NCBI GenBank assembly: GCA_025356695.1
Contig: JANXSE010000299.1
Span: 37,611-101,610, forward strand
Length of the DNA stretch: 64,000 nucleotides
Source: Betaproteobacteria bacterium
GTDB lineage: Bacteria > Pseudomonadota > Gammaproteobacteria > Burkholderiales > SG8-41
Direction of reading: 5' to 3'
Within the stretch, counting starts at the first letter, position 1, and every line of letters starts with the position of its first letter. The position numbers and the translations under genes are program-made. Positions 16,742-25,525 of this stretch are shown piece by piece. The notes under the pieces are model-generated. The model searched no databases. It was not told where the DNA came from and worked only from the letters and a program-made list of their open reading frames with translations.

Positions 16742-17431
16742 TCAGACGGACAGGTATTGCTTGATGCGGCCGACATCGGTGTCGGCGCGCGAGGTTTCGT
16801 GCACGAGGCGGCCGCCCTCGATGACGAACAGGCGGTCGGCGACATCCATCGCGAAGCTCAGCACCTGCTCGGAGACCACGATGGTGATTTCGCGCAGCTT
16901 GCGGATTTCATTGAGCGCCTTGGCGATGTCCTTGATGATCGACGGCTGTATGCCCTCGGTCGGTTCGTCGAGCAGCAGCACCTTCGGTTCGGTGACCAGC
17001 GCGCGCGCAATCGCCAGTTGTTGCTGCTGGCCGCCCGACAGATTGCCACCCTTCCTGCGCCGCATATCGAAGAGCACCGGAAACAACGCGTAGATCTCAT
17101 CGGGAATGCGCCGCGTTTTCGAATTCTCCATGCCGGTGAGGATGTTTTCCTCGACCGTCAGCGTCGGAAAAATCATGCGGCCCTGCGGCACGTAGGCGAT
17201 GCCCTTGGCGACACGGCGAAAGCTCTCGTCTTTCGAGACCTCGCTGCCGGCCACATCGATGCTGCCGCTCTTCACCGGCATGACGCCCATCAGGCTTTTG
17301 AACAGGGTGGTCTTGCCCATGCCATTGCGTCCCATGATGGCAACGGTTTCATTCTTGTTGCCGCTGAACGAGATGCCGTGCAACGCCTCGCTCTGGCCGT
17401 AGGCGACGAAGAGATCGGTGACTTTCAGCAT
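16742..17431 (-). CDS. urtE: urea/short-chain amide ABC transporter ATPase UrtE
   Basis: 229 residues. Walker A GRNGMGKTT (about 34-42), Q-loop YVPQGRMIFP, signature LSGGQQQQLAIARAL, Walker B VLLLDEPTEGIQPSI and the switch region are complete. IVVSEQVLSFAMDVADRLFVIEGG replaces the usual H-loop His (SEQ), as is typical of LivF/UrtE proteins. It is the second ATPase of a branched-chain-amino-acid-type importer dedicated to urea or small amides. It lies 33 bp behind urtD. The neighbouring formamidase and amidase, and the lack of urease genes in the window, favour amides as the main substrate. Confidence 0.93.
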   Translation of the reverse strand: MLKVTDLFVAYGQSEALHGISFSGNKNETVAIMGRNGMGKTTLFKSLMGVMPVKSGSIDVAGSEVSKDESFRRVAKGIAYVPQGRMIFPTLTVEENILTGMENSKTRRIPDEIYALFPVLFDMRRRKGGNLSGGQQQQLAIARALVTEPKVLLLDEPTEGIQPSIIKDIAKALNEIRKLREITIVVSEQVLSFAMDVADRLFVIEGGRLVHETSRADTDVGRIKQYLSV

Positions 17432-17464
17432 GCTGTGCTCCCCGTTGTGCAGTTTTCGCGCATG

Positions 17465-18208
17465 TCAGTGGCCCAGATAAACGTCGATGACTTTCGGATC
17501 GGCCTGCACCTTTTCCATCGGCCCTTCGGCCAGCAATTTTCCCTGGTGCATGACGGTGACTTTGTGGGCAATGCGTTTGACAAATTCCATGTCGTGTTCG
17601 ATCACGATCACCGAACGGCCCTTGCAGATGCGTTGCAGCAGCTCGGCAGTGAGGTCGCGCTCGCGCGCGCTCATGCCGGCGATCGGTTCGTCGAGCAGCA
17701 GCAGCTCCGGCGACTGCATCAACAGCATGCCGATCTCCAGCCATTGCTTCTGGCCGTGGCTCAGCAAACCGGCCTCGAGGTCGAGACGGTCGGACAGAAA
17801 GATGTCTTCGGCGACGACCTGCACACGCGCCTTCACCTCGTCGTCGCACTTGAATGCAAGCGCCCCCATCACCGTGCGCCCCTTTGGAAAAGACACTTCG
17901 AGGTTCTGAAAGACGGTGAGGTTTTCGTAAATCGACGGCGTCTGGAATTTGCGACCGATGCCGAGACGCACACGCTGGTATTCGGCCATCTTGGTCAGTT
18001 CGGCATTCTTGAACTTGATGCTGCCGCCACTGGCCTTGGTGCGCCCGCAGATCAGATCGAGCAGCGTCGTCTTGCCGGCGCCGTTCGGGCCAATGATCAC
18101 GCGCAGTTCATTGCGGTCGATATACAGGCTGAAGGCATCGATCGCCTTGAAGCCGTCGAACGAAACGGTCAGGTCTTCGACGGCGAGCGCGAAGTCGGTA
18201 TTGCTCAT
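17465..18208 (-). CDS. urtD: urea/short-chain amide ABC transporter ATPase UrtD
   Basis: 247 residues of the LivG/UrtD type. Walker A GPNGAGKTT, the IGRKFQTPSIYENLTV Q-loop region typical of UrtD, signature LSHGQKQWLEIG, Walker B LLLLDEPIAGMS and the H-loop IVIEHDMEFV are all present. The ATG at 18208 overlaps the TGA of urtC by one base (TGATG), so the genes are translationally coupled. It energises substrate import from the inner side of the membrane together with UrtE. Confidence 0.94.
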   Translation of the reverse strand: MSNTDFALAVEDLTVSFDGFKAIDAFSLYIDRNELRVIIGPNGAGKTTLLDLICGRTKASGGSIKFKNAELTKMAEYQRVRLGIGRKFQTPSIYENLTVFQNLEVSFPKGRTVMGALAFKCDDEVKARVQVVAEDIFLSDRLDLEAGLLSHGQKQWLEIGMLLMQSPELLLLDEPIAGMSARERDLTAELLQRICKGRSVIVIEHDMEFVKRIAHKVTVMHQGKLLAEGPMEKVQADPKVIDVYLGH

Positions 18209-19437
18209 CAGATGCTCCCGGGTATGGCGTGTTGGCCGCTGACGTCGGCAAGGCTGCTCGACAATGAGGCGGTGGCAGGTTCCTTGCGCGCCGGCTCCTT
18301 CTTAGCCTCGGTCCTCGATGCGGTCCCGGCGGCACCTTCACCGCCGCCTTTGCCCTTGCTCTGGCGCTTGTTCCACCACGGCATGACATGGCTCTCCCAC
18401 AATCCGGCCAGTCCCATCGGAAAGGCCATGGTCACGCCGATGAAGAGCGCCGCCATCAGGAACAGCCACAGATCCGGAAAACTCTCCGAGAAGAAGGTCT
18501 TGCCGGCGTTGACGAGCAGCGTGCCGTAGACCGCACCGACGAGACTCATGCGCCCGCCCACTGCGGCGAAGATCACCATCTCGACCGACGGCACGATGCC
18601 GACGAAGCTCGGCGACATGAAGCCGACCTGCAGCGAGAACAGCGCGCCGCCGATGCCGGACAGGGCCGCCGCCAGGCAGAACGTGAAAATGCGGAAGTCG
18701 GCGACGTCGTAACCGGAGAAACGCACACGGTCCTCCTTGTCGCGCATCGCCAGCAGCAACGTGCCCGCCTTGCCGGTCTGGATCCAGCGGCACAGCAGGA
18801 TGCTGCCGACCAGCAACGCGACACAGAGGTAATAAAGAATGTATTTTGCCGAGTCGGTGCGCGTGTCCCAGCCGAGCACCGTCTTCAGATCGGTCATGCC
18901 GTTCACGCCGCCGGTGTAGCCCTGCTGGCCGATGATCAGCACGGTGACGATCAGAGCGACTGCCTGTGTGATGATCGCGAAGTAAACACCGCCGACGCGG
19001 CGCTTGAACATCGCAAAGCTGATGATCCACGCCAGCACGGTCGGCACCAGAATCACGGCAATCAGCGTCAGCGGCAATGATTTGAATGGTAGCCAGAACG
19101 CCGGCAGCGCCGTGATCTGGTTCCAGTCCATGAAGTCGGGGATGCCGGGCGTCGATTGAATCGCGGTGGTCACCGGATCGGAGGCTTCAAGCTTGAGAAA
19201 CATCGCCATCGCATAACCACCGAGGCCGAAGAACACGCCCTGCCCCAGGCTCAAGACGCCGCCGTAGCCCCACACCATGACCAGACCCACTGCGACGAAG
19301 GCGTAGGTCAGGTACTTGCCGATGAGGTTGAGCCGGAAGATGTCGAGCGAGAGCGGCAGCACGACAGCGAGCAGCACCGTCAGTATCAGCAAACTCGCCA
19401 ACTGGTAACGCTTGATCAGATCTTGTAGGGCTTTCAT
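18208..19437 (-). CDS. urtC: urea/short-chain amide ABC transporter permease UrtC
   Basis: 409 residues with about ten membrane segments. The LivM/UrtC signature is GYGGVLSLGQGVFFGLGGYAMAMFL near residue 65. The conserved cytoplasmic EAA-type loop is seen in AMRDKEDRVRFSGYDVADFRIF. The last 45 residues are a Lys/Glu/Ala-rich hydrophilic tail (EAKKEPARKEPATAS) beyond the family core, unusual in composition and probably unstructured. It forms the membrane channel with UrtB. The stop overlaps the start of urtD. Confidence 0.93.
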   Translation of the reverse strand: MKALQDLIKRYQLASLLILTVLLAVVLPLSLDIFRLNLIGKYLTYAFVAVGLVMVWGYGGVLSLGQGVFFGLGGYAMAMFLKLEASDPVTTAIQSTPGIPDFMDWNQITALPAFWLPFKSLPLTLIAVILVPTVLAWIISFAMFKRRVGGVYFAIITQAVALIVTVLIIGQQGYTGGVNGMTDLKTVLGWDTRTDSAKYILYYLCVALLVGSILLCRWIQTGKAGTLLLAMRDKEDRVRFSGYDVADFRIFTFCLAAALSGIGGALFSLQVGFMSPSFVGIVPSVEMVIFAAVGGRMSLVGAVYGTLLVNAGKTFFSESFPDLWLFLMAALFIGVTMAFPMGLAGLWESHVMPWWNKRQSKGKGGGEGAAGTASRTEAKKEPARKEPATASLSSSLADVSGQHAIPGSI

Positions 19438-19501
19438 CGGGTCGGGCTCCGGGAAAAGAATTCTTTGCTCAATTGCGTGTTCTTCATCGGCTCATTGCAG
19501 T

Positions 19502-20416
19502 TCAACGCCGCACCTTGCTTGCAAACAGGCCCTGCGGACGGATCATCAGGATCACCACGATCAACGACAGCGTCAGCACCTTGGCCATCGAGCCGTGCAG
19601 GAAGAATTCGGTCAGCGATTGCGTCTGTGCGATGCCGAAGGCCGAGACCACGGTACCGAGCAGACTGGCCGCGCCGCCGAAGGTGACAACGAGGAAGGAA
19701 TCGACGATGTAGAGCTGGCCCGAGGTCGGCCCGGTCGAACCGATGGTGGTGAACGCGGCACCCGCCATGCCGGCGATGCCGCAGCCGATGGCAAACGTCA
19801 GACGGTCGGTCCTGCTGGTATCGATGCCGATGGCATTGGCCATCACGCGGTTGCTCACCGTGGCGCGAACACGCAGGCCCCAGCGGCTTTTGTTAAGCGC
19901 GATCAGCACGCCGATCGTCACCACCGCGGTGAGCGCGAGCACGAAGAGGCCGTTGATCGGAATGTCGAGTCCCTCCTTCGGCGCCCACGAACCGAGCAGC
20001 CAGTCGGGCAGCGTCGGACTCACTTCTTTCGGGCCGATGAAAGTGCGGAAGCACTGTTGCAACGCGAGGCTGATGCCCCAGGTGGCGAGCAGGGTGTCGA
20101 GCGGGCGCTTGTAGAGATGACGGATGAGGCCCCATTCGACCAGCCAGCCGAGGGCAAACGCAAAAAGGAACGCGAGTACGATCGCGAACGGAAAATAAAT
20201 CGGCACAAGGGCCGGTGCATACTGGCTCGACAGATGCGAGCCGAGGTAAATCGTATAGGCGCCGATGGTCATGAACTCGCCGTGCGCCATGTTGATGACG
20301 CCCATCTGACCGAAGATGATCGCCAGTCCCAGGCCCATCAGCAGCAACACCGCAAACAGGCTCAGTCCGGCAAAGCCCTGCATCAGGCCGATGTTCAGCA
20401 GTTCAGAAAATTCCAT
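19502..20416 (-). CDS. urtB: urea/short-chain amide ABC transporter permease UrtB
   Basis: 304 residues, about eight membrane segments. The LivH/UrtB signature is LLLMGLGLAIIFGQMGVINMAHGEFMTIGAY near the N-terminus. The cytoplasmic loop reads RWGLRVRATVSNRVMANAIGIDTSRTDRLTFA, as in UrtB rather than LivH. No long periplasmic N-terminal domain is present, which is the shorter UrtB version. It lies between urtA and urtC with gaps of about 70 bp on both sides; the gap toward urtA holds a stem-loop. Confidence 0.93.
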   Translation of the reverse strand: MEFSELLNIGLMQGFAGLSLFAVLLLMGLGLAIIFGQMGVINMAHGEFMTIGAYTIYLGSHLSSQYAPALVPIYFPFAIVLAFLFAFALGWLVEWGLIRHLYKRPLDTLLATWGISLALQQCFRTFIGPKEVSPTLPDWLLGSWAPKEGLDIPINGLFVLALTAVVTIGVLIALNKSRWGLRVRATVSNRVMANAIGIDTSRTDRLTFAIGCGIAGMAGAAFTTIGSTGPTSGQLYIVDSFLVVTFGGAASLLGTVVSAFGIAQTQSLTEFFLHGSMAKVLTLSLIVVILMIRPQGLFASKVRR

Positions 20417-20439
20417 GCGCTGGCTCCCTGGTGATCGGA

Positions 20440-20472
20440 GGTGCGACCGCGCCCGCAGGCGGCGGCCGCACC
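20440..20472 (-). other. stem-loop in the urtA-urtB gap
   Basis: GGTGCG (20440-20445) pairs with CGCACC (20467-20472), with GC-rich inner sequence (ACCGCGCCCGC opposite GGCGGCGGC) that can extend the stem. It has no T-tract on minus. Stem-loops at this point of binding-protein operons often keep the first message more abundant than the permease part; that role is inferred. Confidence 0.4.
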
Positions 20473-20490
20473 GGTTTCAAGCAACTTCGT

Positions 20491-21795
20491 TTATTGATAG
20501 CCCTTGGGGAAGGGGTCCGGCTTGATCAGCTCGGGCGATTCGGCAACCACCTTGAAGGTGGCGTCCGGCATGCCCATCGCGATGCGCGACTTGCTCCACA
20601 GGTGGTGGTTGGCGTCGAGCTTGACGTAGCCTTCCGGGGCCTGTTTCAGTTCGATGCCGGAGGCCGAGGCCGCCACCACCTTGTCGACGTCGAAACTGCC
20701 CGCCTTCTCGACCGCCGCTTTCCACAGCCACGGACCGAGGTAACCGGCCTGCGTCACGTCACCGATCACCGAATCCTTGCCGTACTTGGCCTTGAAGGCG
20801 GCGACGAACTTCTTGTTGTTCTCGTTATCGAGAGACTGGAAGTACTTCATCGACGAATAGAAGCCCTGGAAGTTTTCACCGCCCACACCGGTCATTTCGT
20901 CTTCCGTCACCGACAGCGTCAGCAGCAGCTGTTTGTCACCGGTGATACCGGCGGCCTTCAGTGCCTTGTAGAACGCCACGTTCGAACCGCCGACCACCGC
21001 GGTGAAAATACAATCCGGCTTCGCCAGCTTGATCTTGTTCATCAGCGAGCCGAAGTTGGTGCTGCCCAGAGGGTAGTATTCTTCGCCGACGACCTTGCCG
21101 AGCTTGCCCACCGTCTCGATGTGCTTCCTGGCGATCTTCATCGAGGTGCGCGGCCAGATGTAGTCCGAGCCGATCAGGAAGTAGGTGCTGGCCTTCTTTT
21201 CCTTCTTCGCCCAGTCCAGGCCGAAGAGAATCTGCTGGGTCGCTTCCTGGCCGGTGTAGAACACGTTCTTCGACTGCTCGAGGCCTTCGTAGAAGGTCGG
21301 GTAGTAGAGCAGGCCGTTTTCTTTCTCGAACACCGGCAGCACCGCCTTGCGCGAAGCCGAGGTCCAGCAACCGAACACCGCGGCGACATGGTCGTTGATC
21401 AGGAGCTTCTTCGATTTCTCGGCGAAGGTCGGCCAGTCGGAGGCGCCGTCTTCCTTGATCACCTTGATCTTGCGGCCAAGGATGCCGCCCATCGCGTTGA
21501 TCTGGTCGATCGCGAGTTGTTCGGCCTGGATCGAACCGGTTTCCGAAATCGCCATGGTGCCGGTGGCCGAATGCAGCTGGCCGACCGTGACTTCGGTGTC
21601 GCTAATCGCCAGTTTGGTCGTGTTGATCGTGGCGGTCGGGAACTTCGCCTGGGCGAACGCCATACCGGTCATCGACAACGCGGGCAGTGCGGCGATGCCC
21701 TGCAGAATCCGCCGACGCAGCGGTGAAACTGTGTCTTCGATCGATGAAGCCGGGGCGCCGATTGCCCCTTCGTTTGAATCATTGCGCTTGGACAT
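20491..21795 (-). CDS. urtA: urea/short-chain amide ABC transporter substrate-binding protein UrtA
   Basis: 434 residues from the ATG at 21795 (AAGGAG upstream); the longer frame to 22005 is not supported. The leader has a twin-arginine look (SPLRRRILQGIAALPAL) and ends near AFAQA. The mature part is UrtA/FmdD-like: VTVGQLHSATGTMAISE, IDQINAMGGILGRKIKVIKEDGASDWPTF, VFGCWTSASRKAVLPVFE, NGLLYYPTFYEGLEQSKNVFYTGQ and a C-terminal ASASGIELKQAPEGYV. It binds urea or short amides in the periplasm. First gene of a minus-strand run reaching to 11561; a sensor kinase is divergent upstream. Confidence 0.94.
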   Translation of the reverse strand: MSKRNDSNEGAIGAPASSIEDTVSPLRRRILQGIAALPALSMTGMAFAQAKFPTATINTTKLAISDTEVTVGQLHSATGTMAISETGSIQAEQLAIDQINAMGGILGRKIKVIKEDGASDWPTFAEKSKKLLINDHVAAVFGCWTSASRKAVLPVFEKENGLLYYPTFYEGLEQSKNVFYTGQEATQQILFGLDWAKKEKKASTYFLIGSDYIWPRTSMKIARKHIETVGKLGKVVGEEYYPLGSTNFGSLMNKIKLAKPDCIFTAVVGGSNVAFYKALKAAGITGDKQLLLTLSVTEDEMTGVGGENFQGFYSSMKYFQSLDNENNKKFVAAFKAKYGKDSVIGDVTQAGYLGPWLWKAAVEKAGSFDVDKVVAASASGIELKQAPEGYVKLDANHHLWSKSRIAMGMPDATFKVVAESPELIKPDPFPKGYQ

Positions 21796-21977
21796 AAACA
21801 CTCCTTGGGATGAAAGGGACCACTGTTTTCCTGAAATCGCTGCCACGCTCACTGCCGAGTAATCGCTGTTGCATTCGACGCCTGCACAGTAATCCGGTTG
21901 GTGCAGCGCACAAATACGCAAAAGCGCGTAGCTGCCTAAAGTTTTCTCTCGGCAGTGACAACGCTCCAGCATCACGC

Positions 21978-21993
21978 TGGTGCGACTCTTGCT
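21978..21993 (+). promoter_or_regulatory. candidate sigma-54 (-24/-12) promoter for the permease-kinase gene
   Basis: TGGTGCG-ACTC-TTGCT matches 10 of the 12 fixed positions of the consensus TGGCACG-N4-TTGCW, with the invariant GG and GC at exact spacing. It would start transcription near 22004, about 130 bp before the kinase ATG. Sigma-54 control fits nitrogen-related genes. One site found by eye can be chance. Confidence 0.4.
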
Positions 21994-22055
21994 ACGTTGC
22001 AACATGAGGCGGTTGTAGTTAGAGGCCGCAGGCTATGCGTAGCAATCCATTCATC

Positions 22056-22080
22056 GAGTTGGTGCGCAAACGACCAACTC
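22056..22080. promoter_or_regulatory. perfect inverted repeat, possible operator or leader hairpin
   Basis: GAGTTGGT (22056-22063) and ACCAACTC (22073-22080) with a 9-bp spacer lie between the candidate promoter and the kinase start. It may be a regulator site or an RNA hairpin in the leader. Confidence 0.4.
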
Positions 22081-22135
22081 CGCACCAGAAACGGGCGTCC
22101 GCACCGTTCGGTAGCGAAACCACGCACTGAAAGGG

Positions 22136-25100
22136 ATGACGTCGCGTCATGTGATGGCGATTCAGAGAATTCTTCCGATCCGCCGCGATTACAACCGCTG
22201 GGTGGCGAACCAGACGCTGGAGGACTATGCGCTGCGCTTCACCGCGAACAGCGCGCGCCGCTGGTCAAATTTCCGCGTCGCCAACACCGCGCTCGGCGCG
22301 ATTTCGTTTCTTGCGCTGGAAGCGATCGGCGCCGCCATCACGCTCAACTACGGCTTTACCAACGCCGTGTGGGCGATCGCCACCGTCAGCGTGCTGATTT
22401 TTCTCACCGGATTGCCGATCAGCTACTACGCCGCCAAGTACGGCGTCGACATGGATCTGCTGACGCGCGGCGCCGGCTTCGGTTATCTCGGCTCGACCAT
22501 CACGTCTCTCATCTACGCTTCGTTCACGTTTATTTTTTTCGCCATCGAAGCGGCCATCATGGCGCACGCGTTAAAGCTCTGCCTCGAGGTGCCGCTGGCA
22601 ATCGGCTACGTCATCAGCGCGCTCGCGGTGATTCCGCTGGTGACGCACGGCATCACGCTGATCAGCCGCTTTCAGACGTGGACGCAGCCGCTGTGGATCG
22701 GCCTGCACCTGCTGCCGTTCGCCTTCATTGCCTTGCAGTCACCGGGTTCGTTTGCGGAGTGGACCACCTTCGCCGGCCGTCACGGTGACGCCAGCGGCGG
22801 CTTCAACATCCTGCAATACGGTGCGGCGGCCTCGGTTGCGATGTCGCTCGTCGTGCAGATCGGCGAACAGGTCGACTTTCTGCGCTTCCTGCCGCGCCCG
22901 ACCGCGCGCACGCGCAGCGGCTGGTGGATCGCGCTGGTCTCGGCCGGCCCCGGCTGGATCATTCCGGGCGCGCTCAAACTGCTCGCCGGGTCCTTCCTCG
23001 CCTTTCTCGCGCTCCAGCACGAAGTGCCGGTCGAGCAGGCGGGCGAACCGACGCAGATGTATCTCACCGCCTTCAGCTATGTGTTCTTCTCGCCCAATGC
23101 CGCGCTGGTGGCGACCGGCCTGTTCGTGCTCGTTTCGCAGCTGAAGATCAACGTCACCAACGCCTATGCAGGGTCGATTGCGTGGTCAAATTTTTTTGCG
23201 CGCGTGACGCAAAGCCATCCGGGCCGTGTGGTGTGGGTCGTTTTCAACGTGCTGATCGCGCTGCTGCTGACCGAACTCGGCATCTTCAAGGCGCTCGAAA
23301 CCATCCTCGGCTTGTACGCGAACGTGGCGATCGCCTGGGTCGGCGCACTGGTCGCCGATCTCGTCATCAACAAGCCGCTCGGTCTGAGCCCGCCGTCGAT
23401 CGAATTCAAGCGCGCCCACCTCTACGACATCAATCCGGTCGGCATCGGCGCGATGGCGTTCGCCACGCTGGTGTCGATGGCGGCCTACACCGGCATGCTG
23501 GGCGAACTGTGCCGCGCGCTGTCGGCCTTCCTCGCCTTTGGCATCGCCTTCGTCACCGCACCGGTGATCGCGCACCTGACCCATGGAAAATATTATCTGG
23601 CACGCAAACCGAAAACCGACTGGAGCACAGCACCCCTGCAGCGCTGCTGCGTCTGCGAACACAGTTTCGAAGTGCAGGACGTGGCGCACTGCCCGGCCTA
23701 TGGTGGCACCATCTGTTCGCTGTGCTGCTCACTCGACGCGCGCTGCGAAGACTCCTGCAAGAGCAAAGCGCAACTGCACGACCAGGTCACCGGCTTGCTC
23801 GGCCGCCTGCTGCCGCCGCGCGCGATCGCGCTGTTCGATTCGCGCGTCGGCCACTACCTGCTGCGCTTCGTGCTGGCCACCGCGCTGATTGCCACCGTCA
23901 TCGGGCTGGTCTACTTCCAGGAGACGCTCGGCGCCAATCCGAACTATCCCAGCCTGCAGCTGCCGCTGCTGAAGGTGTTCCTGTTTCTCACGCTGATCGC
24001 CGGCGTGACTTCGTGGCTGTTCGTGCTCGCGCAGGAAAGCCGCCAGGTCGCGCGCGAAGAATCGCTGCGGCAGAACCAGCTGCTGCGTCTGGAGTTCGAG
24101 GCGCACCAGCAGACTTCGGAAGAACTGCAGCGCGCCAAGGAGGTCGCCGAAGCAGCCAATCTCGCCAAGGGCCGTTATCTGCTGGGCATCAGCCACGAAC
24201 TGCGCACGCCGCTCAACGCCATTCTCGGCTACGCGCATCTGCTCGAAGAAGAGGACGCCATCCCGCCGCAGCGCGGACGCGCGCTGAAGGTGATCAAGCG
24301 CAGCGGCGAACATCTGTCGGTGCTGATCGACGGACTGCTCGACATGGCGAAAATCGAAGCCGGCAAGATTGTGCTGCGGCGCGACCCGCTGGCCTTCCCT
24401 GAGTTCGTCGAGCAGCTGGTGCAGATGTTCGAACTGCTGGCGGAGGCGAAAGGGCTCAGCCTCAAACTCGACATCGTCGACCCACTGCCCGCAGTAGTAC
24501 TGACCGACGAGAAGCGCCTGCGCCAGATCCTGATCAACCTGCTGTCCAACGCGATCAAATACACCGAGCAGGGTTCGGTGGTGCTGCGCATCGGTTACCG
24601 CCGCCAGCTGGCCGAGTTCGAAGTACGCGACACCGGCCCCGGCATCGGCGCGGCCGAACTCACACGCATCTTCGAGCCGTTCGAGCGCGGCGCCTCCGCC
24701 GCCGGCGTGGTCGGCACCGGGCTCGGCCTGACGATCAGCGATCTGCTGGCGCAGATCATGGGCGGCGACATCTCGGTGACCAGCGTGCCGGGTAAAGGCA
24801 GCGTGTTCCGCGTGCGCATGCTGCTCACCGCCGATCACAGCAGACCCGCGCTGCCGCGCGCCGAATCGCGCGTCACCGGTTACCCGGGGCCGCGCAAAAA
24901 AATCATGGTGGTGGACGACGACGACGACCACCGCATGCTGATGCGCGACACGCTGGTGCCGCTGGGTTTCACGCTGTTTTCGGCAAGCGACGGCGTGCAG
25001 TGCCTGCAATTGCTGCCGCAGTGCGCGCCCGATCTGCTGCTGCTCGACATCTCGATGCCGGGCATCGACGGCTGGGAGGTGGTCAAACGCGTGCGTGCGA

Positions 25101-25525
25101 TGGGCTACAGCGAGCTGCCCATCATCATGCTGTCCGCCAACGCCTTCGAAAGCCAGCATCCGCGCGACGACTCGTCGCGCCGTTGCGAATTCCTCGTCAA
25201 GCCCATCGTCATTCCGCGCCTGCTCGAACTGATCCGCACACTGCTTGGCTTCGAATGGACGCTGGTGCCGCTGGACGCGCCGGCACAGCGCAACGGACAA
25301 CACGCCGGCATTCCGCACATGCGGCTGGGCAGAAGCCAGATCGAGGAACTCATCGCGCTGGGCAGCATCGGCTACGTGCGCGGCATCGAATCAAAATTGG
25401 CCTCGCTGCAGGCCAGCGCACCGGACTCCGGCGCGCTGCTCAACGAGCTCGGCGGTTACATCAGGACATTTCAGTTCAAACGTTATCTCGACACACTTGA
25501 AGGCTTGCGCGAACGTGACCATTAG
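22136..25525 (+). CDS. NCS1 permease-like hybrid sensor histidine kinase
   Basis: 1129 residues. Residues about 20-490 form a twelve-helix region resembling NCS1 (cytosine/allantoin/hydantoin) permeases: an N-terminal segment with W-x-x-N-Q-T-L-E-D-Y-A, YGFTNAVWAIATVSVLIF, and a central SQLKINVTNAYAGSIAWSNFFAR like the family's N-x-Y-x-G block. Residues about 503-541 are a Cys-rich, probably zinc-binding, linker (CCVC, CPAYGGTICSLCCSLDARC, C). Two more helices (about 578-634) and a coiled coil follow. Then come HisKA with His687 in GISHELRTPLN, HATPase (NLLSNAIKY, DTGPGIG, GTGLGLTIS), and a receiver with VVDDDDDH and phospho-acceptor Asp971. The C-terminal 90 residues are unassigned. The overlapping next gene is its likely response regulator. 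It may sense a nitrogen compound through the permease domain. The start could also be at 22154. Confidence 0.85.
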   Translation: MTSRHVMAIQRILPIRRDYNRWVANQTLEDYALRFTANSARRWSNFRVANTALGAISFLALEAIGAAITLNYGFTNAVWAIATVSVLIFLTGLPISYYAAKYGVDMDLLTRGAGFGYLGSTITSLIYASFTFIFFAIEAAIMAHALKLCLEVPLAIGYVISALAVIPLVTHGITLISRFQTWTQPLWIGLHLLPFAFIALQSPGSFAEWTTFAGRHGDASGGFNILQYGAAASVAMSLVVQIGEQVDFLRFLPRPTARTRSGWWIALVSAGPGWIIPGALKLLAGSFLAFLALQHEVPVEQAGEPTQMYLTAFSYVFFSPNAALVATGLFVLVSQLKINVTNAYAGSIAWSNFFARVTQSHPGRVVWVVFNVLIALLLTELGIFKALETILGLYANVAIAWVGALVADLVINKPLGLSPPSIEFKRAHLYDINPVGIGAMAFATLVSMAAYTGMLGELCRALSAFLAFGIAFVTAPVIAHLTHGKYYLARKPKTDWSTAPLQRCCVCEHSFEVQDVAHCPAYGGTICSLCCSLDARCEDSCKSKAQLHDQVTGLLGRLLPPRAIALFDSRVGHYLLRFVLATALIATVIGLVYFQETLGANPNYPSLQLPLLKVFLFLTLIAGVTSWLFVLAQESRQVAREESLRQNQLLRLEFEAHQQTSEELQRAKEVAEAANLAKGRYLLGISHELRTPLNAILGYAHLLEEEDAIPPQRGRALKVIKRSGEHLSVLIDGLLDMAKIEAGKIVLRRDPLAFPEFVEQLVQMFELLAEAKGLSLKLDIVDPLPAVVLTDEKRLRQILINLLSNAIKYTEQGSVVLRIGYRRQLAEFEVRDTGPGIGAAELTRIFEPFERGASAAGVVGTGLGLTISDLLAQIMGGDISVTSVPGKGSVFRVRMLLTADHSRPALPRAESRVTGYPGPRKKIMVVDDDDDHRMLMRDTLVPLGFTLFSASDGVQCLQLLPQCAPDLLLLDISMPGIDGWEVVKRVRAMGYSELPIIMLSANAFESQHPRDDSSRRCEFLVKPIVIPRLLELIRTLLGFEWTLVPLDAPAQRNGQHAGIPHMRLGRSQIEELIALGSIGYVRGIESKLASLQASAPDSGALLNELGGYIRTFQFKRYLDTLEGLRERDH

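Larger units (their letters stand above)
21796..22135. other. 340-bp divergent control region between urtA and the permease-kinase
   Basis: It holds the promoters of the amide locus (minus) and of the sensor kinase (plus). Visible elements are a -24/-12-type site on plus (21978-21993), a perfect 8-bp inverted repeat (22056-22063 with 22073-22080), and TGCAC and TGGTGCA half-sites at 21883-21887 and 21899-21905. No gene is supported. Confidence 0.6.

Noticed and set aside
16757..18529. Plus-strand open frame of 590 codons
   Set aside because: It lies opposite urtE, urtD and part of urtC and spans their gene boundaries, which a real gene would not do.
21883..21905. TGCAC and TGGTGCA as an NtrC-binding palindrome
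   Set aside because: The half-sites are 11 bp apart instead of 5, so they do not form the standard 17-bp NtrC site. Kept only as a hint.
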